Shown in pieces: positions 26,815-34,412 of a DNA stretch of 64,000 nt. The stretch is from NCBI RefSeq assembly GCF_900323885.1, contig NZ_OOHJ01000005.1:124001-188000 (forward strand). Direction: 5' to 3'. The notes beneath the pieces were generated by a model that worked only from the letters and a program-made list of their open reading frames with translations, was not told the origin of the DNA and made no database searches. The stretch's first letter is position 1; every line of letters begins with the position of its first letter. This DNA comes from [Actinomadura] parvosata subsp. kistnae (lineage in GTDB: Bacteria > Actinomycetota > Actinomycetes > Streptosporangiales > Streptosporangiaceae). Position numbers and translations under genes: made by a program.

Positions 26815-26867
26815 TCAAGAAGTCGACCAAGCGGTACAGCGTCGCCGGTGGTGCCCAGAAGGGCTGA
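26811..26867 (+). CDS. Candidate RiPP precursor, 18-residue peptide 1
   Basis: The gene encodes MIKKSTKRYSVAGGAQKG. A strong ribosome site (GAGGAGGTGA) lies six bases before ATG 26811, inside the end of the peptidase gene, with an ATGA overlap. A nearly identical gene with the same kind of site occurs at 28142, on the other side of the MccB-like gene. The conserved basic front half and the small YSxAGGxQK tail look like a minimal leader-core peptide. Very short substrates are known for the MccB enzyme (the seven-residue MccA), which supports the call. The modification and final product are unknown. Confidence 0.75.
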   Translation: MIKKSTKRYSVAGGAQKG

Positions 26868-26876
26868 TCCCGTTGC

Positions 26877-26907
26877 GGGTGGGGCGTTCTCACGGGGCGC
26901 CCCACCC
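26877..26907 (+). terminator. Hairpin after peptide 1 (attenuator or terminator)
   Basis: GGGTGGGGCG (26877-26886) pairs perfectly with CGCCCCACCC (26898-26907) around an 11-base loop, ten bases after the peptide stop. No U-tract follows. It could limit read-through into the enzyme gene so that peptide exceeds enzyme, or protect the short message. Confidence 0.65.
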
Positions 26908-26932
26908 CCCGCCCAGTCCCGGAAGGAAAGCC

Positions 26933-28090
26933 ATGACTCATCCCGTGCTCAAGACGAGCATCCCCTACTTCATCGCCGACGGGTCGGTGCACTTCCGGCT
27001 GGGCGGCGAGCTGACCTCGCTGGAGGACGCGGACGGCCGCGTCAGCCGGCTGCTGTCCCTGCTGGACGGCACGCGCACCCCGGAGGAGGTCCACCGCGAC
27101 CTGCACGCCGTGCACCCCGACGTGACGGCGGACGACGTCCGCGAGGCCATCGAGGAGCTGGACGCGCTGCGGCTGATCCAGAGCGCCGACGACGCCGGCG
27201 ACGACTTCGACGGCCCGGCCCGCGAACGCTGGTCGAACAATCTGGGCTTCTTCGAGACGTACGCCTCGCTGCACGCCTCCAAGTACGACTTCCAGCGCCG
27301 CATCCGCGACGCCCGCGTGGCCGTGCTCGGCGTCGGCGGCATCGGCAGCCACGCGCTGATCGACCTGGTCGCCATCGGTTTCGAGGACATCAGGATCGTC
27401 GACTTCGACCGCATCGAGCTGTCGAACTTCAACCGCCAGATCCTCTACGGCGAGCCGTACGTGGGCCGGGTCAAGGTGGAGGTGGCCGCTGAGCGGGCGC
27501 GCGCGCTCAACAGCGCCGTGCGCATCGACCCGGTGCAGCGCAAGCTGATGTCCGGCGACGACGTGTACGAGGTGGTGCGCGACCGCGACATCGTCATCGC
27601 CGTGGTGGACCGCCCCAAGGTGCACGTCGCCCACTGGCTGAACGAGGGCTGCGTCCGCGCGGGCACGGCCCTCATCGTGGGCGGCGTCGACACCCAGCGC
27701 GCCCTGCACTACACGATCGTGCCCGGCGTGTCCGGCTGCATCGAGTGCTGGTACGACCAGGTGCGCGGCACCGACCCCACGTCCCTGGCCGTGATGAACG
27801 TGCTGGACGAGATCGACCGGGAGGGCGGCACGTTCGGCGAGGACACCGCCGCCTTCAACGGCCTGGTGCTGTTCGGCGCGGGTTTCCTGGTCGCGGAGAT
27901 GGTCCGGATCGCCAGCCGGGTCTGCCCGCCGCTGTCGGTGGGCCGGATGCTGGAGATGACCTTCCACGATCCGCGCCTGCGCGAGGCCGAGACGTGGAAG
28001 CGCGACCCGCGCTGCGCGACGTGCGGCGACGCCCGGCCGAAGCCGAGCCTCGAGTGGCTGGCCGGCGACATCGGGCCGCTGCCCCTCTGA
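26933..28090 (+). CDS. MccB-like ThiF/E1-fold peptide adenylyltransferase
   Basis: A 385-residue enzyme of the E1/ThiF superfamily with the architecture of microcin C7 MccB. Residues 1-90 form a winged-helix, RRE-like peptide clamp (GRVSRLLSLLDGTRTPEEVH). The ATP-binding Rossmann fold has VLGVGGIGSHALIDL (about 131-145), RIVDFDRIELSNFNRQIL (about 154-171) and the CVRAGTALIVGG block. Two Cys pairs, GCIECW (269, 272) and RCATCG (361, 364), would hold structural zinc as in MccB. ATG 26933 follows GGAAGGAAAG. MccB adenylates the C-terminal Asn of its heptapeptide; the relative PaaA forms a bicyclic core in pantocin. Neither tiny peptide here ends in Asn, so the chemistry may differ. Confidence 0.85.
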   Translation: MTHPVLKTSIPYFIADGSVHFRLGGELTSLEDADGRVSRLLSLLDGTRTPEEVHRDLHAVHPDVTADDVREAIEELDALRLIQSADDAGDDFDGPARERWSNNLGFFETYASLHASKYDFQRRIRDARVAVLGVGGIGSHALIDLVAIGFEDIRIVDFDRIELSNFNRQILYGEPYVGRVKVEVAAERARALNSAVRIDPVQRKLMSGDDVYEVVRDRDIVIAVVDRPKVHVAHWLNEGCVRAGTALIVGGVDTQRALHYTIVPGVSGCIECWYDQVRGTDPTSLAVMNVLDEIDREGGTFGEDTAAFNGLVLFGAGFLVAEMVRIASRVCPPLSVGRMLEMTFHDPRLREAETWKRDPRCATCGDARPKPSLEWLAGDIGPLPL

Positions 28091-28141
28091 CCGTCACCCC
28101 GACACGCACGCCCAGCGAGAGCAGGGAGGAGGTGAAACGCC

Positions 28142-28198
28142 ATGATCAAGAAGTCGACCAAGCGCTACAGCATCGCCGGTGGCACGCAGAAGGCGTAG
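28142..28198 (+). CDS. Candidate RiPP precursor, 18-residue peptide 2
   Basis: The gene encodes MIKKSTKRYSIAGGTQKA, identical to peptide 1 at 15 of 18 positions. The changes are V to I at 11, A to T at 15 and G to A at 18. All changes lie in the C-terminal half, as expected for a conserved leader and a varied core. The ribosome site AGGGAGGAGGTGA lies seven bases before ATG 28142. The start of the coding sequence is almost identical in DNA to the first copy, so the unit was probably duplicated. It lies 51 bases after the MccB-like gene. Confidence 0.75.
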   Translation: MIKKSTKRYSIAGGTQKA

Positions 28199-28210
28199 CC
28201 TCCGCCGGCC

Positions 28211-28238
28211 GGGTGGGGCGTTTCCGGGCGCCCCACCC
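28211..28238 (+). terminator. Hairpin after peptide 2, same stem as after peptide 1
   Basis: GGGTGGGGCG (28211-28220) pairs with CGCCCCACCC (28229-28238) around an eight-base loop, 12 bases after the peptide stop. The stem sequence is identical to the hairpin at 26877. GCCGGC repeats at 28204 and 28245 can extend the structure. Confidence 0.65.
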
Positions 28239-28309
28239 CCTCGCCGCCGGCGCCACGCACGGTTAGTGTCCCGGTGAACCCCTCGTCAGTCCGTTGGGAG
28301 GACCCTGCC

Positions 28310-29560
28310 ATGGCACAGGGAGGCGTCCGGCTGCGCAGCGCGTTCCTCGTCTCGTCGATCGGCGACTGGATCTACCGGTTCGCCGCGCCCACCCTGATCC
28401 TGCAGATCACGGGCTCGGCGTTGTCGGCGGCGCTGGCGTACGTGCTGGAGTTCATCCCGTACATCGTCGTCGGGCTGGTCGCGGGCGTCATCGCCGACCG
28501 GTGGGACCGCCGCAGGATCCTCATCACCTGCGACTGCCTGTCCTTCGCGATCGCGCTGGTCATCGCGGCCGTGGCGGCGGCGGAGCGGCCGTCGGTGGCG
28601 CTGCTCTACCTGTGCGCGTTCCTGCTGGCCGCGGTGCGGCCGTTCGCCTTCCCCGCCTTCCAGGGGTTCATCGTGGACACGGTGCCGCAGGAGCGGCTGT
28701 CCCGGATGAACGCCTGGACGCAGACCGTCGACAGCTCGCTCGGCTTCGTCGGGCCGGTCGTCGGCACCGCGTTCATCGCGGCGCTGGGCGTGCCGCTGGC
28801 GACGCTGGTCAACGCGCTGACGTTCGCGATCTCGGCGCTGCTCATCTACCGGATCGCCCACGTGTCTTCGCGTGAGAAGCCCGCGGCGGGCGTGCGCGCC
28901 GAGCTGTCCGGCGTGGGCCGGGACTTCGTGGCCGGGCTGCGCATCCTGCGCTCGATCAGGCCCGTCTGGTGGGGCACCCTGCTCATGGCCGCCGCCAACT
29001 TCGCCGGCTTCGTCGTCGAAGGCAACCTCGTCTACCTCATCCTCCAGGTGGAGGGCCTGCCGGCGGTGGCGCTGGGCGCCGTGTTCGCCGCGCAGGGGCT
29101 GGGCGCGGTGCTCGGCGCGGTGGTGGCGCCCCGGCTCATCGACAGGTATCCGACGGGCCGGCTGCTCACGTCCGGGATGGCGCTGTCGGCGCTGGCCATG
29201 GCGCTGCCCGCGGCGTTGCCCGCCGTCGGGGTGATCGCGGCGGCCTGGGCCGTGGAGGGCGTGGCCACGTCGGTGATCGTGGTGTCCTGGTTCACCGCCC
29301 GGCAGACCGTCGTGCCCGCCGACGCCATCGGCCGCGTCGCCTCCGTGAGCAGGGCGGCGGCGTACGCGACCATCCCGGTCGGCGCCCTGGCCGGCGGCGC
29401 GGTCGTGGGCGGCGCGCTGGCCGCGTGGGGCGGGCCCGTCCGGACGTTGTTCCTGTGCGCGGCCCTCGTGCAGACGGCCGTCGCCGCCGCCACCGCCCTG
29501 TCACCGCTGCGGGACATCCACGAGGCCGTGCCCGCGCCCACCACCCCGGGGGATCCATGA
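28310..29560 (+). CDS. Major facilitator superfamily transporter, probable peptide exporter
   Basis: A 416-residue twelve-helix MFS protein. ATG 28310 is chosen for GGGAGG ten bases upstream. The loop 2-3 motif is DRWDRRRILITCDCL (about residues 62-76), and FPAFQGFIVDTVPQERLSRMNA near 120 is typical of the enterobactin-exporter-like (EntS/MFS_3) branch. Microcin C clusters carry an MFS exporter, MccC, beside mccB; the same pairing here suggests the job. It overlaps the NOS gene by four bases (ATGA), which places both in one operon. Confidence 0.85.
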   Translation: MAQGGVRLRSAFLVSSIGDWIYRFAAPTLILQITGSALSAALAYVLEFIPYIVVGLVAGVIADRWDRRRILITCDCLSFAIALVIAAVAAAERPSVALLYLCAFLLAAVRPFAFPAFQGFIVDTVPQERLSRMNAWTQTVDSSLGFVGPVVGTAFIAALGVPLATLVNALTFAISALLIYRIAHVSSREKPAAGVRAELSGVGRDFVAGLRILRSIRPVWWGTLLMAAANFAGFVVEGNLVYLILQVEGLPAVALGAVFAAQGLGAVLGAVVAPRLIDRYPTGRLLTSGMALSALAMALPAALPAVGVIAAAWAVEGVATSVIVVSWFTARQTVVPADAIGRVASVSRAAAYATIPVGALAGGAVVGGALAAWGGPVRTLFLCAALVQTAVAAATALSPLRDIHEAVPAPTTPGDP

Positions 29561-30645
29561 GCGTCAGCACCGCGACGGCCGCCGTCGTCGCCCAGGAGGC
29601 GGAGTCGTTCCTCGGCCTGTGCGCCGACGGGCTCGGCTGGGACCGGGAGCGGCTGGCCCGCCGCCGCGCGGCCGTCCTGGACGAGCTGGCCCGCACCGGC
29701 ACCTACCGGCACACGCCCGCCGAGCTGGTGCTCGGCGCGAAGCTCGCCTGGCGCAACCACACCCGGTGCATCGGCAAGCTGTACTGGAAGACGCTCATGG
29801 TGCGCGACTGCCGCAGGCTGCACCACCCCGACGCCATCGCCGCCGCCCTCACCACCCACCTCGTACGCGCCCACAACGGCGGCGCCATCCGGCCGATCAT
29901 CACGGTGTTCCCGCCCGACACGCCCACCGGCGCCGGCCCCCGGATCGTCAGCCCCCAGCTCGTCCGGTACGCCGGCTACGAGCGCCCGGACGGCACCCGC
30001 CGCGGCGACCCCGCCAACACCGGGCTCACCCGGCTGGCCGGCGAGCTGGGCTGGCGCGGCGCGGGCGGCGACTTCGACCGCCTGCCGGTGCTGATCCGCG
30101 ACGCGCGCGGCCGCCTGACCGGGCACGACCTGCCCCACGACGCCTGCCCCGACGTGCCCATCACCCATCCCGCGCTTCCGTGGTTCGCCGAGCTGGGGCT
30201 GCGCTGGTACTCCTGCCCCACGGTGTCGGACATGCGGCTCGAGATCGGCGGCGTCACCTATCCCGCCGCGCCGTTCACCGGCTGGTACGTCGGCACCGAG
30301 ATCGGCACCAGGAACTTCGGCGACCGCGACCGCTACGACCTGCTCCCGGAGGTCGCCCGCCGGCTGGGCCTCGACACGCGCGACGACCGCACGCTGTGGA
30401 AGGACCGCGCGCTGACGGAGCTGAACGTGGCGGTGCTGACCTCGTTCGCACGGGCCGGGGTGCGGATGCTCGACCACCACACGATGGCCGACCACTTCCA
30501 CCGCTACGTCCAGGCGCGGCGGCGGGCGGGGGAGGACGTGCACGCCGACTGGAGCTGGATCATCCCACCCACGGCGGCCTCGGCCACGCCGGTCTTCCAC
30601 GACTCCTACGATCCCGCGATCCTGTCACCGAATTTCTACCGGTAG
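29557..30645 (+). CDS. nos: Nitric oxide synthase oxygenase
   Basis: A 362-residue stand-alone NOS oxygenase domain; no reductase domain is fused, as usual in bacteria. The heme thiolate is Cys 71 in AWRNHTRCIGKLYW. GGAIRPIITVFPP and GWYVGTEIGTRNFGD carry the substrate/pterin pocket and the conserved Arg-binding Glu. It makes NO and citrulline from arginine with help from cellular reductases. ATG 29557 overlaps the exporter stop. In thaxtomin synthesis a bacterial NOS supplies NO for nitration. Here it lies in a peptide locus whose precursors contain one Tyr, so nitration or N-N chemistry on the peptide is a possible role. Confidence 0.9.
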   Translation: MSVSTATAAVVAQEAESFLGLCADGLGWDRERLARRRAAVLDELARTGTYRHTPAELVLGAKLAWRNHTRCIGKLYWKTLMVRDCRRLHHPDAIAAALTTHLVRAHNGGAIRPIITVFPPDTPTGAGPRIVSPQLVRYAGYERPDGTRRGDPANTGLTRLAGELGWRGAGGDFDRLPVLIRDARGRLTGHDLPHDACPDVPITHPALPWFAELGLRWYSCPTVSDMRLEIGGVTYPAAPFTGWYVGTEIGTRNFGDRDRYDLLPEVARRLGLDTRDDRTLWKDRALTELNVAVLTSFARAGVRMLDHHTMADHFHRYVQARRRAGEDVHADWSWIIPPTAASATPVFHDSYDPAILSPNFYR

Positions 30646-30658
30646 TACCATTTTTCGG

Positions 30659-31218
30659 ATGATCGGCGAGTTATTCCGGGAGAACATTCACCTGTCGTAC
30701 CACCAGATCCAGATTCGCCCGCAGGACGAGCTGGGCCCCGCCTGTCCGCGAGCGTTCGGCAACGGCCTCGTCGCCCTCGACGACGAGGAGCCCGACGGCG
30801 CGACCATCCTCACCGGCATCGCGATGGGCCAGGTGGAGATGACCGTGCGGCTCGCCGAGGAGGCCCCGCCCCTCGACCTGGACTCCTGGGAGGAGATCGT
30901 CGACATCTCGATCGAGTCGACCTTCGGCTCGCTCATCGTGTGCGGCCTCGACGGGGACCTGCCGAGGAACCTGCCGAACCTGGCGTGGAAAGGCCCGGCT
31001 TCTACCGCCTGCGCGTGCACGCGATCGGCCGTGACACGGACGTCGACGGAACGGCCTTCACCCCCACCGAACGCTATGCGATTGTCTCCTGGCCCGCCCC
31101 CTGCCCCGCGCCCGACCGGGTGCACAAGCTGACCGACGTGTTCGGCGCGGAGGTACGCGACCGGGCACCTCAGGCCGGCACGACGTGGCCGACGCGGAAG
31201 AACCCGTCCGGGTCGTAG
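30659..31218 (+). CDS. Conserved actinomycete protein of unknown function, apparent frameshift
   Basis: The N-terminal half (IHLSYHQIQIRPQDELGP) and the C-terminal half (FYRLRVHAIGRDTDVDG) fit one actinomycete family of unknown function but lie in different frames. The break is at 30992-30999, at GGCCCGGC, where an added G gives a continuous 186-residue soluble, acidic protein. A TACCAT box at 30646-30651 ends seven bases before ATG 30659, so this gene may have its own leaderless promoter rather than belong to the NOS operon. Its end overlaps the convergent flavin oxidase gene by 49 bases. Confidence 0.6.
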
Positions 31219-32471
31219 ACGCGCTTGACCTCGCGCAGCCGCCGGTAGTCCGCCTCGGTGAACGCCGCCGCCGTCCGCGCCGGGTCGGCCAGGAAGTTCA
31301 GGAACGTCCCGCCGTTGGCGTACGGGCGCAGCTCCTCCGCCAGCCCCGGCACCACGGTGTCCACGATCACCGACAGCTTGGTGGCGCGGTGGCTCACCGG
31401 CCCGGCGTCCGGCCCAGGACGGCCCATGGCGCCGCCCCAGTGCCGGATCTCGATCGTCTGCGCCTGCTCCGCGGCCCGCACCAGCGCGGAGACGACCTCG
31501 CCGGGCACGGTGTCGAACATGTCCATGTGCCGGTTCGGCGTCCCGCCCATCGACGTGGCCGCGTACGTGGTGGTCCGCGTCTCGTCCAGCAGCGCCGGCC
31601 CGGCCGCCGCGAGCAGCGGCGCGAGCAGCCGTCGGCCCTCCTCGGCCGTCCCGGCGTGCAGGACCTTGAGCATGACCACGTGCCGCCCGCGCACCGCCGC
31701 CGGCGTCTGCTCGTCGCCGGGCATGCGCTTGAGCACGACCGCGGTGCTGATCTCGTCGGGGGCGTCGTCGATCCACGTCCGGTACGCCTCCAGCGTCCGC
31801 TCCGCCACCTCGATCGGGAAGTAGACGAACCCGGCGAACACCTCGGAGACCGGGTGGAGCCGGAACTCCAGCGAGGTCACCACGCCGAACCCGGCACCGC
31901 CGCCGCGCAGCGCCCAGAACAGCTCGGGGTGGCTGCTCGGGCTCGCGGTCACGTGCCGGCCGTCGGCGAGCAGCACCTCGGCCCGCAGCACGCTGTCGGC
32001 CGCGAACCCGTGCTTGCGGGCCAGCCACCCGAGCCCGCCGCCGAGGGTGTAGCCGGTGACGCCGACCGACGGCGCCGAGCCGGACAGCGGCGCCAGCCCG
32101 AACGGCGCGGCGGCGGCGATCACGTCGGCCCAGCGCGCGCCCGGCCCGACGTGGGCGATCCGGCGCTCCGGGTCCACCAGCACCGACGCCATCGCGGAGG
32201 TCTTGACGAGGATGCCGCCGTCGCACGGGGCGTGCGTGCCGTGGCCGGTGGACTGCACCGCGAACGGCAGCCCGTGTGCCCGCGCCGCCAGCAGCGCGAT
32301 CCGCAGGTCGGCGACGCTCTGCGCCTCGGCGATCAGCGCCGGGCGGGAGTCGACGGCCGGGTTCAGTGAGCGGCGGGCCTCGTCGTAGCCGGCCTCGCCC
32401 GGCAGGTGCACGGTCCCGGTGAAGCCGGGGAGGCGGAGGTCTTCCTGGATGCTGCTGTACGGCTGGCTCAT
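31170..32471 (-). CDS. FAD-linked oxidase, berberine-bridge-enzyme type
   Basis: A 433-residue flavoprotein of the PCMH/BBE family. The FAD-binding domain has AVQSTGHGTHAPCDGGILVKT (about residues 70-90), with the His that is usually covalently bound to FAD. A GVTGYTLGGGLGWLARKHG segment near 140 follows; the second (Cys) flavin link of bicovalent enzymes is not seen there. The C-terminal BBE tail is YRRLREVKRVYDPDGFFR. Such enzymes oxidise alcohols, sugars or amines with O2. It is convergent with the NOS locus and divergent from the iron-uptake gene; membership in either is unproven. Confidence 0.85.
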   Translation of the reverse strand: MSQPYSSIQEDLRLPGFTGTVHLPGEAGYDEARRSLNPAVDSRPALIAEAQSVADLRIALLAARAHGLPFAVQSTGHGTHAPCDGGILVKTSAMASVLVDPERRIAHVGPGARWADVIAAAAPFGLAPLSGSAPSVGVTGYTLGGGLGWLARKHGFAADSVLRAEVLLADGRHVTASPSSHPELFWALRGGGAGFGVVTSLEFRLHPVSEVFAGFVYFPIEVAERTLEAYRTWIDDAPDEISTAVVLKRMPGDEQTPAAVRGRHVVMLKVLHAGTAEEGRRLLAPLLAAAGPALLDETRTTTYAATSMGGTPNRHMDMFDTVPGEVVSALVRAAEQAQTIEIRHWGGAMGRPGPDAGPVSHRATKLSVIVDTVVPGLAEELRPYANGGTFLNFLADPARTAAAFTEADYRRLREVKRVYDPDGFFRVGHVVPA

Positions 32472-32684
32472 CGGTCTGGCCCTTCTGGTCTGCTCTGTTC
32501 CTCGATCTGGGATCAGAGTGCTGGAGGGCGCTTACGGTCGCGTTCCCGTCGCCTTACCGCCGCCCTTAAGGTCTCCAGGATCTTGCCGCCGGGCCTGCGG
32601 CACATCGGCCGCCGGTCGCCGCTGCGGCTACGCCGCCCGTCGTACGGGGGATGGGCGCGTACTCCCCCGAGAGGACCTTCAAAG

Positions 32685-32703
32685 TTAGGTAAGGCTAATC
32701 TAA
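32685..32703 (+). promoter_or_regulatory. IdeR/DmdR iron box
   Basis: TTAGGTAAGGCTAATCTAA matches the 19-bp iron box consensus TTAGGTTAGGCTAACCTAA at 17 of 19 positions. It stands 37 bases upstream of the siderophore-binding lipoprotein gene. Iron-loaded IdeR would repress that gene. Confidence 0.8.
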
Positions 32704-32739
32704 TATCTCGATCACCAGCTTGGCTCAGAAGGAGACCCC

Positions 32740-33774
32740 ATGGCCGATGTCCCGCGACGCGCCCTCGTCGCCCTCGGTGCCGCCGCCCTGCTCGGCGTCA
32801 GCGCCTGCGGCGGGACGGCCGCGCCGCCCGCGTCGTCCGCGCCGCCCGCGTCGTCCGTCCAGGGCGGCTCTTGGACCTGGCAGGACGACCGCGGAAAGAA
32901 GATCACCCTGCCGCGGCGCCCCCAGCGGGTGGTGGCCCAGTCGGCCGCCGCCGCCGCGCTGTGGGACTTCGGCGTGCGGCCGGTCGGCGTATTCGGCCCG
33001 CACAAGCTCAAGGACGGCGGGCGCGATCCCGAGGTGGGCGAGGTCGACATCACCAAGGTGGAGTCGATCGGCAACGTGTGGGGCGAGTTCAACGTCGAGA
33101 AGTACGCCGCGCTCCGGCCCGACCTGCTGGTGGCCGGCATGTACGTGAAGGACACGCTCTGGTACGTCCCCGAGCAGTCCGTCGCGGCCGTCGACCAGAT
33201 CGCCCCCACCGTCGGCGTGCAGCTCAGCGGCAAGCCCCTGGTGCAGATCATCGAGAGGTACGGCCGGCTCGCCGAGGCGCTCGGCGCCGACCTCACCGCG
33301 GCGCCCGTGGCTGAGGCCAAGAAGCGCTTCGAGGACGCGAGCGCCGCCCTCAAGCGGCTCGCCGCCGACCGGCCCGGCCTCAGCGTCATGGTCGTCACCG
33401 GCACGCCCGACTCCCTGTACGTGGCCTACCTGCCGGACCACCCCGACCTCAAGTACTGGGGCGAGGACCTCGGCCTGAAGATCGTCCACCCGGAAAGGCC
33501 GACCGAGAGCGAGGGCGGCTTCTGGGAGGTGCTGAGCTGGGAGAACGCCGACAAGTACCAGGCCGACGTGATCCTCGTGGACGCCCGCACCCAGTCCATG
33601 AAGATCGAGGAGATGGCCGAGAAACCCACCTGGGCCAAGCTGCCCGCCGTCAAGGCCGGCCAGCTCTACCCGTGGCACGCCGCCGAGCGCTACAGCTACC
33701 TCGGCTACGCCAAGGTCATGGAGGAACTCACGACCAACCTGGACAAGGCGCGCGACGACGTCGTCAAGGAGTGA
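32740..33774 (+). CDS. Iron-siderophore ABC transporter substrate-binding lipoprotein
   Basis: A 344-residue class III binding protein (FepB/FhuD-like). The signal peptide ends in a GVSAC lipobox (Cys near residue 23), followed by an Ala/Ser/Pro linker. The fold starts at DDRGKKITLPRRPQRVVAQS (about 50-69), a hallmark of the family. The mature protein would capture a ferric siderophore at the cell surface. No permease or ATPase is adjacent, so it must use a transporter encoded elsewhere. The IdeR box upstream indicates induction when iron is short. It overlaps the convergent phosphoesterase gene by 11 bases. Confidence 0.85.
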   Translation: MADVPRRALVALGAAALLGVSACGGTAAPPASSAPPASSVQGGSWTWQDDRGKKITLPRRPQRVVAQSAAAAALWDFGVRPVGVFGPHKLKDGGRDPEVGEVDITKVESIGNVWGEFNVEKYAALRPDLLVAGMYVKDTLWYVPEQSVAAVDQIAPTVGVQLSGKPLVQIIERYGRLAEALGADLTAAPVAEAKKRFEDASAALKRLAADRPGLSVMVVTGTPDSLYVAYLPDHPDLKYWGEDLGLKIVHPERPTESEGGFWEVLSWENADKYQADVILVDARTQSMKIEEMAEKPTWAKLPAVKAGQLYPWHAAERYSYLGYAKVMEELTTNLDKARDDVVKE

Positions 33775-34249
33775 CGGGCACGATCTCGGCCCTGACCAGC
33801 ACGCCCTCCTCGATCGTGAGCAGCCCCAGCGTGCCGCGCGGCTGACGGCGCCGGTCGGTGGGGGAGCCCGGGTTGAAGATCCGCAGGCCGCCGCCCTCCT
33901 CGTCGAGCGGGATGTGCGAGTGCCCGAACACCACCAGCTCCGCCTCCGGGAACCGGCGCCGCATCCGCGCCAGCCGCCCCTTGGCCGGGCCGCTGTCGTG
34001 GATCATGCCGACCCGCAGCCCGCCGAGCGTCAGCTCCAGCGTCTCCGGCGCCACCACGTCCGGGCCGTCGTTGTTGCCCTTCACGACGTGCACGGGCGCG
34101 TACGCGGCCAGCTCGTCCAGCACGAAGGGCACGCAGACGTCACCCGCGTGCAGGATGACATCGGCGCCCCGCAGGTGCTCGGCCACCCGGGGCGGGCACG
34201 CGCGCCAGCGGCGGGGCGCGTGCGTGTCGGAGATCGCGACGACGTTCAC
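33764..34249 (-). CDS. YfcE-type metallophosphoesterase
   Basis: A 161-residue calcineurin-like phosphoesterase. The metal-binding motifs are in order: SDTHAPRRW (about residue 7), ILHAGDVCVP (about 31), VVKGNNDGPDV (about 56), GMIHDSGPAKG (about 80) and VFGHSHIPLDEE (about 107). The NPGSPTDRRR segment after them is typical of the YfcE branch. Small members hydrolyse phosphodiesters with two bound metals; the natural substrate is usually unknown. Confidence 0.85.
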   Translation of the reverse strand: MNVVAISDTHAPRRWRACPPRVAEHLRGADVILHAGDVCVPFVLDELAAYAPVHVVKGNNDGPDVVAPETLELTLGGLRVGMIHDSGPAKGRLARMRRRFPEAELVVFGHSHIPLDEEGGGLRIFNPGSPTDRRRQPRGTLGLLTIEEGVLVRAEIVPVTP

Positions 34250-34412
34250 CCGACCCTCATGCCCCCTCCCGCGCTGCCCTCACATGATCAGGACGGGCCG
34301 ACGCGCTGCTCGGAGGTGGCGATGACCGCTCAGGCGACCACCGCCCCGAGGCTGCTCTTGGCGGTGGTGGACGAGCGACCCGGCGGCCGATCCCCGTGCA
34401 GGGAGCCTGCGG

